The notes under the pieces: model-generated
Told to the model about the DNA's origin: nothing
Databases searched by the model: none
The model's input: the letters and a program-made list of their open reading frames with translations, nothing else
Position numbers and translations under genes: made by a program
Origin: JAMLHH01 sp035515235
GTDB taxonomy: Bacteria > Bacteroidota > Bacteroidia > Chitinophagales > JADIYW01
NCBI GenBank assembly: GCA_035515235.1
Contig: DATJBS010000054.1
Location: 66,985-130,984 of the forward strand
Direction of reading: 5' to 3'
DNA length: 64,000 nucleotides
Shown: piece after piece, positions 9,782 to 18,400 of the stretch
How the letters are laid out: every line of letters begins with the position of its first letter
Numbering within the stretch: the stretch's first letter is position 1

Positions 9782-10450
9782 ATGAAAAACATTCTTACAA
9801 TTGTCAGTTTAGCACTTTGTACTTGGATTCATACACCAAATCTAGTGGCTCAGGAAAGCGCTGACACTACAGCTCAGGTACCTAATACCTTTTTGTATAA
9901 TCAGGATCATTTTACATTTGCCGATTTCAGATACGGATATTCTAAATTAGGACACAACTTTCATACAGGCTTCAATTATAAATATCGATATAATATCTTC
10001 AAAATCGGGTATTCTCAAATCAATAATTTTAAGGAAGCAAAACTCAACAATCATTTCAATGAAGTATCTTTTCTTTATGGATGGTCCTTTAGAAAGAATA
10101 ACTTTTTGTTTTCTGCAGCATTCGGAATTGGCGGGGTTTGGGGCAATTCTACTACGAATCAAAAAAGAGCAGATTCCATTTATCTAGACTTCGACCCCCA
10201 AATTAAAGTCAAAACTGTAGGATTCCCACTTGAAATTAATTTTGCATTTACACCTCCACCAAAACTGAAAACTTTTAGTAGTATCGGTTTAGTGTTCTTT
10301 GGAAACTTCAATAATGACAAATCTTATTTAGGCGTAGGGTTAAACCTTGCATTAGGTAAAGTTTCGCCCAAATTAACCGAAGCACAACAAAAAGATCCTT
10401 TGAAAGATTATTATGTTCCTAAAGTAAGGAAGCAGAAGTGGTATGATTAG
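9782..10450 (+). CDS. putative outer-membrane beta-barrel protein, family not recognised
   Basis: 222 residues with a signal peptide (MKNILTIVSLALC, cleavage near NLVAQ) and alternating aromatic/polar strands such as NYKYRYNIFKIGYSQINN, VSFLYGWSF and YLGVGLNLALG, as expected for a small outer-membrane barrel. The C-terminus is charged (PKVRKQKWYD) and lacks a terminal Phe. It lies 5 bp after the T9SS type B gene, which resembles the common Bacteroidota pairing of a surface protein with a small membrane protein. The operon may end here, because the next 390 bp are repeats. Function is inferred only from composition and context. Confidence 0.6.
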   Translation: MKNILTIVSLALCTWIHTPNLVAQESADTTAQVPNTFLYNQDHFTFADFRYGYSKLGHNFHTGFNYKYRYNIFKIGYSQINNFKEAKLNNHFNEVSFLYGWSFRKNNFLFSAAFGIGGVWGNSTTNQKRADSIYLDFDPQIKVKTVGFPLEINFAFTPPPKLKTFSSIGLVFFGNFNNDKSYLGVGLNLALGKVSPKLTEAQQKDPLKDYYVPKVRKQKWYD

Positions 10451-10456
10451 TTAGAC

Positions 10457-10525
10457 CACAGACAAAAGACTATAGACAATAGACCATAGACAACAGAATA
10501 TAGACAACAGACCATAGACCATAGG
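10457..10525 (+). repeat. degenerate heptanucleotide array, unit near CATAGAC
   Basis: About ten tandem 7 bp units follow one another without gaps: CACAGAC, AAAAGAC, TATAGAC, AATAGAC, CATAGAC, AACAGAA, TATAGAC, AACAGAC, CATAGAC, CATAGG. The AGAC core is nearly invariant. It begins 7 bp after a stop codon. Less regular relatives occur at about 21429-21490 and 47949-48110. The function is unknown. Confidence 0.8.
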
Positions 10526-10572
10526 CCATTGTATATCCCTAAAAGAGGTTGACCGTTTTGAGCGTAAAATCG

Positions 10573-10602
10573 CGTCATAGCGAAGAACGAAGCAATCTTT
10601 TT
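10573..10602 (+). repeat. decayed copy of the CGTCATTGCGAGG-type dispersed repeat
   Basis: The sequence CGTCATAGCGAAGAACGAAG followed by CAATCTTTTT matches the common intergenic repeat whose intact form has ATTGC and GCAAT arms. One arm here is mutated to ATAGC. A better copy lies on the other strand at 21759-21784. Confidence 0.6.
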
Positions 10603-10768
10603 AAGAGTCGACAGTCAACGGACGACAGTTAAGCACTGTTGTCATCCTGAAAGTAACGTTAGTGGATTGAATAATCTATCAATTACAATGCTCTTAATAC
10701 TTCGAGTGCCTCAGTATCCGAGATTCTTCCTTGATCCGAATGACAGAGTCTTAAATGCTAGGAAGTAG

Positions 10769-10811
10769 AGATTCTGAAACGAGTTCAGAATGACATGGTT
10801 CAGAATGACAG
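10769..10811 (+). repeat. REP-like palindromic repeat (HSELVSES type)
   Basis: TTCTGAA (10772-10778) and TTCAGAA (10784-10790) form a perfect 7 bp stem with a 5-base loop, followed by two copies of TTCAGAATGACA-like sequence. The same unit recurs at 63333-63376. If translated in reverse it yields the peptide HSELVSES, known from many spurious Bacteroidota ORFs. It lies just downstream of the lytic transglycosylase gene on the other strand. Confidence 0.8.
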
Positions 10812-10840
10812 ATTGCTAGAATTACTCCTAATACCTAATA

Positions 10841-11767
10841 CTATACAGGTATTTTAACCACAAAAGTATTACCAGCAATATTTCTCATGGAAGTGCTTCT
10901 GATCCATGGATTGTGTCTTCTTATTTCCTTATAGCTTGTTCCATTTTGTTTTGCAAAATCAATCCAAGAATTGACTGCGCCAGAAACTCGAATTTCTTTA
11001 TACTTATATGGTTCGTATAAATCTGAAGAGCTGATCAGATAATCAAAATGAGATGGATTTTGATGGATCAATTTTAAAGCTAAAATTCTAAATACGTATC
11101 TACTAGTTTCTGTATTTAGATATAAATCGTAATAATTATTGCTTCCTTGCTGATCAGCTTGCCTTCCCACTCCTGCCATTCCCATATTATAACCTGCAGC
11201 TGCTAGAGTCCATGAACCTAATTTATCGTAGGAATCTTTCAAATATCTACAAGCCGCATAAGTTGATTTCTCAATATCAAATCTTTGATCGACTTCATCA
11301 TTTACAATCAAGCCATATTGGATGCCTGTAGGTTTTAAGAATTGCCAAAATCCGCTTGCATTTGATGGAGAAGAAACTTGAGACAAGTCACTTTCCGCCA
11401 TACTTAGATATACGAAATCTTCAGGAATTCCTTGTTCTTTTAAGATTTTTGTAAGAGTTGGAGTCCATTGATTGGCTTTTTTCATCAAAAGTAAAGTACT
11501 ACTGTGTCTAAAAGTATTTACAATGATTTCTCTATCTAATCTTTCCCTCACTTCTATATCTTTCAACGGAACAGTCTCCCCTGCAAAATCAAGTTTTATA
11601 GGGATTTTTGGTGCAGCACCTGAAGCTTGCACACTAATATCCGATACGATAGGTTTCTTTAAGTTAAAGGAAATATATTGAGAGGAAGTTTGAAATGCAC
11701 TCCCTATTAAAAAACCTACTATACTACTTACAAATACTAATAGAAGAAGCTGTTTTTTGTTTTTCAT
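10841..11767 (-). CDS. membrane-anchored lytic transglycosylase (SLT domain)
   Basis: Peptidoglycan lyase of the GH23/SLT group, 308 residues. An N-terminal hydrophobic anchor (about residues 7-25) is followed by a linker and the catalytic domain at about 110-240. The catalytic Glu is Glu125 in LSMAESDLS. GFWQFLKPTG and AAAGYNMGMAGVGR are the substrate-cleft motifs. The C-terminal segment (about 263-308, SWIDFAKQNGTSYKEIRRHNPWI) looks like a LysM-type wall-binding module. The start overlaps the stop of the upstream DUF2480 gene by 4 bp, so the two are coupled. It probably acts in cell-wall turnover, as in MltD-like enzymes. Confidence 0.87.
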   Translation of the reverse strand: MKNKKQLLLLVFVSSIVGFLIGSAFQTSSQYISFNLKKPIVSDISVQASGAAPKIPIKLDFAGETVPLKDIEVRERLDREIIVNTFRHSSTLLLMKKANQWTPTLTKILKEQGIPEDFVYLSMAESDLSQVSSPSNASGFWQFLKPTGIQYGLIVNDEVDQRFDIEKSTYAACRYLKDSYDKLGSWTLAAAGYNMGMAGVGRQADQQGSNNYYDLYLNTETSRYVFRILALKLIHQNPSHFDYLISSSDLYEPYKYKEIRVSGAVNSWIDFAKQNGTSYKEIRRHNPWIRSTSMRNIAGNTFVVKIPV

Positions 11768-12270
11768 ATTCGACTCTTTTTATAAACTGGTACAGTGGAG
11801 CATGGCTCGCCAAACATCAAAGATCTAACAGAAGGCAATAGTCTTTTAGTAATTTCAAGATATGCTGCATTAGAAAGTGCTCTTGTGCCACAACCTTTAA
11901 TCACTATCATTTTATCGACATACTCCTCCACTGATAATTCTCTGATAGATTGAAGCAATAACAAATTCCATACCTCATCTTTTGTACCATAATAAAACTC
12001 AGCTTCTGCCTTAGCCAAACCATTCGCTATAAGCATATAAGCCCATTGTGCAACTATTGCATCGGTAGAGCAATGAACAGCTACTATTTCGTCCGAAAAG
12101 CGACTCCAGTCGAAAGTCTTCAGCTCCGCACGAAATTCTTTCTCCTTCAGCAAGAGTCCTCTAAACAAAAATTGACTAATATCCAATTCAATGATATCTC
12201 TAGATTTTACTAAGGTTTCTAAATCAATAGTAATAATCCCACTTGTAGCAACTTTATTGACCAATTCCAT
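11764..12270 (-). CDS. DUF2480 family protein
   Basis: A 168-residue soluble protein that I recognise as the Bacteroidota-specific DUF2480 family from its opening (VNKVATSGIITIDLE), the FLFRGLLLKEKEFR segment and the CSTDAIVAQWAYML centre. No catalytic role is established for the family. Several conserved Cys and His residues (HCSTDAI, GCGTRAL) could point to a metal or redox role, but that is inference. Its stop overlaps the start of the lytic transglycosylase gene by 4 bp. A strong terminator separates it from the foldase gene upstream. Confidence 0.8.
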   Translation of the reverse strand: MELVNKVATSGIITIDLETLVKSRDIIELDISQFLFRGLLLKEKEFRAELKTFDWSRFSDEIVAVHCSTDAIVAQWAYMLIANGLAKAEAEFYYGTKDEVWNLLLLQSIRELSVEEYVDKMIVIKGCGTRALSNAAYLEITKRLLPSVRSLMFGEPCSTVPVYKKSRI

Positions 12271-12281
12271 TCTATCAATAT

Positions 12282-12311
12282 AAAAAAAATAGCAGGAATT
12301 ACCCTGCTATT
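12282..12311 (-). terminator. rho-independent terminator after the PpiD-like gene
   Basis: On the minus strand a perfect 9 bp stem (AATAGCAGG against CCTGCTATT, 6-base loop) is followed by a run of eight T. It lies 27 bp past the stop of the foldase gene and just ahead of the DUF2480 start, so it insulates the two transcription units. Confidence 0.85.
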
Positions 12312-12337
12312 GTACTATAAATTAAGATTGTATAAGA

Positions 12338-14449
12338 CTAATACACTAAATATCTATAATCTTCGACTTTTGCATTTTTGATAATAGCATCGAATATTTT
12401 TTCAAAGTTCAATGAAGATGCATTTTGTGTAAACAATTGTTTTTTGAGTGCATTCAAATCTACGTCTCCTGACATACTTTGAGAGTTTAATGTTTTGACG
12501 ACATATACTCCATTATTTCCAGCAACTGGATTAGATTGATCATTGTCTTTAGTTCCTAAGATAGCTCCTACAACTTTAGGCTCTACTCCTATTTGATCCA
12601 CAAAACCATTGGTTCCTTGTACAATAATTCCTTCTAATACTTGACCTTGAGCTTTCTCTGCTAATGTAGCTAAAGGAGTTGTTTTGCTATTTGCAAGATT
12701 TTTCTTAATGATTTCAGCTTTTTTCTCTGACATCAATTTATTGGTGATTTCATTTTTGACTTCAGCTAAACTCGCTAATCCTTTTTCGTTTTTAGCTACA
12801 ACTTTTACTACTACGTATTTATCTGACAAGTCAAAAAAGTTAATTTCTCCAGCTTTACCATTTTTGAAAGCCCAAGACACCACTGGTCTAGTTCCAGATA
12901 TATTAGCAACAGCGATATCTCTAGATTCTACAGTAATATCTTTTAAAGACGCTCTAGTTTTAGCATTTTCATTGAAGGCAGCAGCAGTTTTAGAATTGTT
13001 CCAAAAATCATTGGCTTCATTATAAATTTCTTTTGCAGTGACATCTCCAGCGATTAATTCATTAGCAAAATCTACCACTCTAGTAGCAGATTTTGAAGAA
13101 GAGGAACCTGTTTTTTGTATAATATAAACACCATTTTGAGATTCTAATACTTCAATCGCACCTAATGGCATTTCATAAAATAATTTTGTATTCAATTCTG
13201 GCTCTAAAGCTCCGTGAGGAATGAACCCTATATCACCGCCTACATTTTTAGTAGAAGGATCATCTGATAATTCCATGGCTTTCTGAGCAAAACTTACAGT
13301 ACCACTTTTGATATCTGCTACTATCTTATCTGCTAATTCTTTTTTAGATTGTACATCTTCAGCACTTTGATATTGTAAGATAATACGAGAAGCTCTCACG
13401 CTATCAGGAACCATTTTTCTATCTGCGATATAAGAAAGTACAACTGCACCATCTTCTTCGTAAGGACCGATAAATGTACCTACAGGCTCACTGACCATTG
13501 CTTCAGCTTGTGCTCTATTTGAACTTTTGATTTCATCAGCATTCATGTAAATTACATTTGCGCCTTGAAGTGAACTTCTAACAATCAATAAAGAATCATC
13601 ATCACTAGATAGTATTTCATCTTTAATTTGTAATAATTGATTCGCTAACTCCTGTTTATCTTCTACGCTAGGGATAATATCGAAAGTCACAATATCTAAA
13701 ACGACATTTGCATTTCTCTTATATTGATTAGCGTGGTCTTTAATGTACTTTTCAATCTCTTCATCAGAAACTGGTGTTTTGCTATCATCAATAGTTGCAT
13801 AAGGAACAGATAGGATATCTGCAGTAGATAATTTATTATCTTCTAATCTATCTTTAGCAATAAACGTCGGATAATAAGCTGATTTAGAAACCAATGAAGC
13901 ATATTTCTCTTTCAGTCTGCTATCTTGAACGATAGGCTCAAGCATGATAACAATCTCTCTTAATTTAGGATCTACAGCATCCATATTACTCAAGGCTTGT
14001 TCCATTTGAGCTTTATCTAACTGTCCTGTTTCTGGATTGATAAAACTACGACCAATTACATTCATCACTAAAGGGTGAATGTTTTTGCCTCTAAATGCAT
14101 CTGTAAGTTCATCTGCACTCACTGTCAGACCTAAACTTTCCATTGTTTTTCCCAAAATGCTTTTAAAAGCAAAATTGTTCCAAACTTCTTCACGAATGTA
14201 CATGGAGTTCTCTTCGCTAGAGCTAAAATTAGAATTGAGCGCTTTCAATCTATTTTCATATTGGGAGACTTCATTAAAGAAATCATTGGCTTCCACCTTC
14301 TTACCGTTGATCTTGCCCAAATTTTTAACAGTTCCACCCATTTGAGTGTTAGAAGAGATTGCTTCCTGTACCAGAAAAATCAACATAGAAACTCCTATAA
14401 ATCCAAGGAGCATTCCTGTTTTCTGGCGTATTTTACCTATTAATGCCAT
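12338..14449 (-). CDS. membrane-anchored peptidylprolyl isomerase, PpiD/SurA-like
   Basis: A 703-residue periplasmic foldase. A single N-terminal membrane anchor (about residues 12-30, LLGFIGVSMLIFLV) precedes a SurA_N-like helical chaperone region (about 45-260). The parvulin domain is at about 345-448 (RASRIILQY, DPSTKNVGGDIGFIPHG, NGVYIIQKTG). The rest is a long C-terminal chaperone-like region. Length and order match the Bacteroidota PpiD-type proteins that assist outer-membrane protein folding. It is transcribed alone, from a consensus promoter to a strong terminator. Confidence 0.88.
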   Translation of the reverse strand: MALIGKIRQKTGMLLGFIGVSMLIFLVQEAISSNTQMGGTVKNLGKINGKKVEANDFFNEVSQYENRLKALNSNFSSSEENSMYIREEVWNNFAFKSILGKTMESLGLTVSADELTDAFRGKNIHPLVMNVIGRSFINPETGQLDKAQMEQALSNMDAVDPKLREIVIMLEPIVQDSRLKEKYASLVSKSAYYPTFIAKDRLEDNKLSTADILSVPYATIDDSKTPVSDEEIEKYIKDHANQYKRNANVVLDIVTFDIIPSVEDKQELANQLLQIKDEILSSDDDSLLIVRSSLQGANVIYMNADEIKSSNRAQAEAMVSEPVGTFIGPYEEDGAVVLSYIADRKMVPDSVRASRIILQYQSAEDVQSKKELADKIVADIKSGTVSFAQKAMELSDDPSTKNVGGDIGFIPHGALEPELNTKLFYEMPLGAIEVLESQNGVYIIQKTGSSSSKSATRVVDFANELIAGDVTAKEIYNEANDFWNNSKTAAAFNENAKTRASLKDITVESRDIAVANISGTRPVVSWAFKNGKAGEINFFDLSDKYVVVKVVAKNEKGLASLAEVKNEITNKLMSEKKAEIIKKNLANSKTTPLATLAEKAQGQVLEGIIVQGTNGFVDQIGVEPKVVGAILGTKDNDQSNPVAGNNGVYVVKTLNSQSMSGDVDLNALKKQLFTQNASSLNFEKIFDAIIKNAKVEDYRYLVY

Positions 14450-14480
14450 TTTATAAATTGTATAAACTAAAAACTAGATG

Positions 14481-14511
14481 CAAAAATAATCTGTTATCAA
14501 TGATTACCAAA
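14481..14511 (-). promoter_or_regulatory. consensus Bacteroidota promoter for the PpiD-like gene
   Basis: On the minus strand TTTG (14511-14508), an exact 19 bp spacer and TATTTTTG (14488-14481) match both elements of the Bacteroidota housekeeping promoter (TTTG / TAnnTTTG). The predicted start near 14474 gives a leader of about 25 bases before the ATG at 14449. This is the best promoter match found in the window. Confidence 0.65.
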
Positions 14512-14523
14512 CAAGAAATTACT

Positions 14524-15789
14524 TTATTGTGAATTATTTACAAAATCTTCTACTGTTAGCTTAACGGTTTCGATTTTTGTCTCTGTCACACTAAGTACTT
14601 TAAAATGATAGTTTTCAATAATAATGATTTCGTTAACACGAGGTATTCTTCCGATATGATTGACTAGCATGCCTGATAGCGTCTCATATTCGCTTTCTGG
14701 AATTTCGAGTTCGTACTCTTCATTCACCCGATCGACTTCAATTCTCCCAGATAAAATAAATTCATTTTTTGATAATTGTTTTTCAATATAAACGTCATTA
14801 TCGTACTCATCTTCTATTTCTCCAAAGATTTCTTCTAAAATATCCTCCAAAGTGACCACTCCAGCGGTGCCACCATACTCATTGACCACCCATGCTATAC
14901 TTTTATTTTCAGATATTAGCATATTCATCAATATCTGCAAAGACATCGTTTCTGGAATCACTTTTATTGGGATAATTATTTCAGCAATATTCGTAGGGTG
15001 CTTATGTAAATCAAAATGATGGACATAACCTATAATATTGTCAATATTGTCTCTATACACTAATACTCTTGAATGATAAGACTCAATCACGGTCTCCTTG
15101 AGCTTTGGGATAGTATCATTGACTTCTATCGCAGTAATTTCATTTCGAGGCACCATGCACTCTCTTACTTTCAAATTTTTGAGATAAAGAATATTTTCAA
15201 ATAATTCTGTATCTACTTGCAAATCTTCTGTTTGAGAAGTATTAGCTTGATGTTCCATAATTAATCTTTCAATATCCAAAGCAGTATATTCAATAGTGAC
15301 ATCCGAAGTGGGAATTTTGAAAAACTTTAAAATGGAAAGACTAATGGTTTTTATAATTAAGGAAGGATAATAAAATAAAGATAGTACTGTAATGACTATA
15401 AATGAGAATAAAGGCACAATCTCATCTGCATAAAATCTACTTGAACTTTTGGGTAAATATTCGGCTAGAATTACAAAAAAGAGTGCTCCTATTATTCCAA
15501 TTATCGACCAAATTTTAGCAGGCCATTGTTCCAGCCACCAAATATGGTTCAGCTCTAAAATATTATTAACGACTATCCATAAGACGACTCCGATAGATAG
15601 TAATTTGACTAAAAGACAAGTGATTAATAAATTTGTAGAATCATGAGCGTACTTTTGTGCAATCTGAAGCGTACTAGAATTGTATTCATTGACTTTATAG
15701 TTAGATATTCTACCAGAAGTGATCACAATTTCAACTCCTGAGAATAAGGCGAAAATTAAAATTGCTCCTATTAGATAAATTATCTCCAT
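14524..15789 (-). CDS. CNNM/CorC-HlyC family membrane protein with CBS pair
   Basis: 421 residues in the usual order of this family: an N-terminal DUF21/CNNM membrane domain with about four hydrophobic segments (residues 1-155), a CBS pair (about 200-330, containing VRECMVPRNEITAIE and WVVNEYGGTAGVVTLEDILEEI) and a C-terminal CorC_HlyC domain (about 345-420). Members are linked to Mg2+ or Co2+ efflux. The Bacteroidota gliding protein GldE has the same layout, but no gld neighbours are seen, so I leave the symbol blank. It is divergent from mazG. Confidence 0.88.
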   Translation of the reverse strand: MEIIYLIGAILIFALFSGVEIVITSGRISNYKVNEYNSSTLQIAQKYAHDSTNLLITCLLVKLLSIGVVLWIVVNNILELNHIWWLEQWPAKIWSIIGIIGALFFVILAEYLPKSSSRFYADEIVPLFSFIVITVLSLFYYPSLIIKTISLSILKFFKIPTSDVTIEYTALDIERLIMEHQANTSQTEDLQVDTELFENILYLKNLKVRECMVPRNEITAIEVNDTIPKLKETVIESYHSRVLVYRDNIDNIIGYVHHFDLHKHPTNIAEIIIPIKVIPETMSLQILMNMLISENKSIAWVVNEYGGTAGVVTLEDILEEIFGEIEDEYDNDVYIEKQLSKNEFILSGRIEVDRVNEEYELEIPESEYETLSGMLVNHIGRIPRVNEIIIIENYHFKVLSVTETKIETVKLTVEDFVNNSQ

Positions 15790-15862
15790 GAACCTCTAAA
15801 TTAGACAAATATATACGTAAGAGTATTTAGTAGATATGCATTTACTCAAAAAAAATAAAACT

Positions 15863-16192
15863 ATGACCATACAAGATGCTCAAAATATTGTAGACCAATG
15901 GATAAAGACTAATGGAGTAAGGTATTTCAACGAAATGACCAACATGGCTATTCTAACAGAAGAAGTTGGTGAAGTTGCTAGATTAATGGCTAGATTATAT
16001 GGCGAGCAATCTTTTAAGAAAAGTGATGAATCTAAAGACCTTGGCGATGAAATCGCTGATGTATTGTTTGTTTTAATTTGCATCTCTAACCAAACTGGGA
16101 TAAATCTTACAGAAGCACTTGAAAAAAACCTCCACAAGAAAACACAAAGAGACAGTCAACGTCATATTAATAATACCAAACTCCAACCTTAG
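15863..16192 (+). CDS. MazG-like nucleotide pyrophosphohydrolase
   Basis: A 109-residue single-domain MazG-type NTP pyrophosphohydrolase from the chosen start. I prefer the ATG at 15863 (MTIQDAQNIV) to the in-frame ATG at 15836, because the first nine residues of the longer form are not family-like. The Mg2+-binding pattern is complete: Glu33, Glu34 and Glu37 (EEVGE), then Glu63 and Asp66 (DEIAD). Such enzymes hydrolyse non-canonical or excess NTPs to NMPs. The last base of its TAG stop is the first base of the GTG start of the next gene, so the two are translationally coupled. Confidence 0.88.
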   Translation: MTIQDAQNIVDQWIKTNGVRYFNEMTNMAILTEEVGEVARLMARLYGEQSFKKSDESKDLGDEIADVLFVLICISNQTGINLTEALEKNLHKKTQRDSQRHINNTKLQP

Positions 16193-17196
16193 TGAAAAAC
16201 TCTTCTAACTATATTGTCATATTTACTGTATTTATAGCTTCATTATATATTGTCACACTTTTTCTGCCCTCTGATATAAAAATTTCTCATAGTGAGTTTA
16301 TTTTTGGTGAGACAGAAGAGGTCTACTCTCTGTTCAATAATTTACAGAAATGGGAGAAATGGTGCGTATGGAATAATGACCCTCAAAAAATCAATATAAA
16401 ATACAATAAAGACACCATTGGAGAGAATGCTTCTTTTATGTGGCAATACAAAAAAGCTAAAAAAAGTAAGGGTATCGTAAGAATCACTCGTACTAATGTC
16501 AATAAAGAAATAGACTTTATTATTAAGACCGACTTAGTGGATTCTGTTTATTCAAATATTGTCTTTCAAGAAGTACCTAACGGCGTAATTGCAGAATGGG
16601 ATATTACTTTGGAGTTGAATGATAGTGGAAGTCGACTAATGGGTTTTTTATTAAAAAGATGGCTCATTAGAGATATTAAAAGTAGCCTTAGAAATATTAA
16701 TTTATATCTTATCTCTGAAAACAAACATATTGGATGGGTCAGTGAAAACTATGAAATTTTAGAAACCAAGGAGGTGAAAAATATTTTCTTGATAGACACT
16801 ATCCAAAACAATCTGATTGACAGTTTTCTATCTGATAAATTTGCGGAGTTAGAAAAAATACAATCCACTGTTTTAAATAACTCTAATCCTATGTTTTTTT
16901 ATAGAATATTGGAGAAAATTGATGCTAATCGATCTATAGTATATTTTGCAAGTTCAATCGAAGACACGACTAAAATACCAGACTCTTTACAAGTAGAAAA
17001 CTTTGCTCACAAATTTATGATGCTTAAATACTTAGGTTCTGAAATAGGTTACAAATATGCTGTCAAATCGGTATTGAAAACGGCAAAAAAAGATGGAATA
17101 AGAATAGACCCCAATCCATTTATTTCTTTTTTGGACTATCCAGTAAATTCTAAATTAGATACTAATAATACTAGGCTAAGTTTTATTATTCGATAA
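16192..17196 (+). CDS. SRPBCC-fold membrane-anchored protein of unknown function
   Basis: 334 residues starting at GTG, which overlaps the TAG of the MazG gene by one base. An N-terminal membrane anchor (about residues 8-25) precedes a region resembling a polyketide-cyclase/START-like SRPBCC domain (about 35-175: FNNLQKWEKWCVWNN, ISENASF-type core and a closing helix). The second half (about 180-334) resembles effector-binding or GyrI-like folds only weakly. Ligand and role are unknown. Its 3' end overlaps the convergent serine hydrolase gene by 11 bp. Confidence 0.65.
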   Translation: MKNSSNYIVIFTVFIASLYIVTLFLPSDIKISHSEFIFGETEEVYSLFNNLQKWEKWCVWNNDPQKINIKYNKDTIGENASFMWQYKKAKKSKGIVRITRTNVNKEIDFIIKTDLVDSVYSNIVFQEVPNGVIAEWDITLELNDSGSRLMGFLLKRWLIRDIKSSLRNINLYLISENKHIGWVSENYEILETKEVKNIFLIDTIQNNLIDSFLSDKFAELEKIQSTVLNNSNPMFFYRILEKIDANRSIVYFASSIEDTTKIPDSLQVENFAHKFMMLKYLGSEIGYKYAVKSVLKTAKKDGIRIDPNPFISFLDYPVNSKLDTNNTRLSFIIR

Positions 17197-18352
17197 GTTC
17201 GTTTCCTTTACCATTTTCATTACCATATAAAATTTCCCATACAGGCTTGATTTTATAGGTAGATCTATTGAAAATATTGGATAAGATGATGATGACCGTC
17301 TCATCTGCTGGATTTCTATAAAACACAGAGGTATAACCGTGCCACCAACCATTGTGAAAAACCATTCTGCCTTTTTCTGGATCATCATTAATTCTCCAGC
17401 CATAACCGTAGTTTTTTCTACCCGGCCTTTCATTGCTTCTACCTACAACAGAACTATCTAATATTGCTTGTGAAAATATAGAGGAATGTGTATTAGCTCT
17501 TTCCCATTTCAATAAATCTTCTACAGTCGTGTAGATATTCTTATCACCAACTATACCATCTACAGCCACCATTTCATCTTCTTTATTTTTTACTAAATAT
17601 CCTTTAGTGAGATTTGAAGTGGGCAGATTGGTATTTTTACTAGAATAGATATAAGTGTCATTCATTCCCAAAGGTTTGAAAATCTTCTTTTGTAGATACT
17701 TTTCATAAGTTTTTCCAGATGCTTTCTCAATCACTAAAGCCAACATAGCATAATTGGAATTATTATAAGAAAAAGAGCGATTAGGTCGACCTAAAGGCCT
17801 TGGATGTTGCTCTATAAAATACTCTAATAGTTCTTTGTTAGATTTCAAGCCTTGGTCTTTCCATCCTTTTTCAGTGGTCACCAAATAATTTGGAAGTCCA
17901 GAGCGATGAGTCAGTAAATCTTGAATAGTAATATTTGGATAAGGAAAGCCTTTAAACATATCTTCAAGCTTGTCGTCTAATTTCAACTTTCCATCTTCTA
18001 CTAATTTCAAAACAGCCATAGCTGTAAAGGTCTTGCTTACAGATGCGATTTGAAACAATGACTTGATATTTAAAGAGTCTTTACTTTCTAAATCTCTTAC
18101 TCCAAATGATCCTGTATATACTACATTGCCTTTTCTGGCAATTAATACATTGCCGTTAAAGTTCGCTCTATGATGTAATTTTTGAAAATGCTCATCTAAA
18201 GATGACCTCCAAGTATTTAACACTTCAGCAGAAACATCTAACTTTCCTATAGGATAAGAAGGTTTTTTTTCTGGAGTTACTTTAGGAGGGCTAGGTTGCT
18301 TACAAGCAATAAAAAGAACAATAAAAACGGAGTAAAAAACGAGATTCTTCAA
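17186..18352 (-). CDS. serine hydrolase, beta-lactamase class C / PBP4*-like lipoprotein
   Basis: Penicillin-binding-protein-like serine hydrolase of 388 residues. The active-site motif SxxK is Ser104-Val-Ser-Lys107 (IASVSKTFTA), the Tyr motif is in FSYNNSNYAML, and the third motif region is FHNGWWHGYT (HxG in place of KTG). I start it at the TTG at 18352, not the TTG at 18379, because the shorter form opens a classical lipoprotein signal (MKNLVFYSVF, lipobox ending at Cys17). It is therefore an envelope lipoprotein. It lies behind a paralogue with the same motifs, which suggests tandem duplication. The substrate could be D-Ala peptides or other esters or amides; beta-lactam resistance is not implied. 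Confidence 0.85.
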   Translation of the reverse strand: MKNLVFYSVFIVLFIACKQPSPPKVTPEKKPSYPIGKLDVSAEVLNTWRSSLDEHFQKLHHRANFNGNVLIARKGNVVYTGSFGVRDLESKDSLNIKSLFQIASVSKTFTAMAVLKLVEDGKLKLDDKLEDMFKGFPYPNITIQDLLTHRSGLPNYLVTTEKGWKDQGLKSNKELLEYFIEQHPRPLGRPNRSFSYNNSNYAMLALVIEKASGKTYEKYLQKKIFKPLGMNDTYIYSSKNTNLPTSNLTKGYLVKNKEDEMVAVDGIVGDKNIYTTVEDLLKWERANTHSSIFSQAILDSSVVGRSNERPGRKNYGYGWRINDDPEKGRMVFHNGWWHGYTSVFYRNPADETVIIILSNIFNRSTYKIKPVWEILYGNENGKGNELIE

Positions 18353-18400
18353 GACAATATAACTTTTCTGGAAGTGCAAATGTAGGGTAATTTTGATGTT

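Noticed and set aside
10457..10525. CRISPR array
   Set aside because: Units are 7 bp with no spacers and no cas genes are nearby.
12684..13025. 113-codon plus-strand ORF inside the PpiD-like gene
   Set aside because: Antisense shadow of a well-supported gene with no start context, and its peptide shows no recognisable features.
14524..15789. Gliding protein GldE
   Set aside because: The domain order is the same as in ordinary CNNM/CorC proteins, and no gld or ssb/mutY neighbours are present to support the assignment.
17176..17433. 85-codon minus-strand ORF near the end of the serine hydrolase gene
   Set aside because: It overlaps the serine hydrolase in another frame and has no family features.
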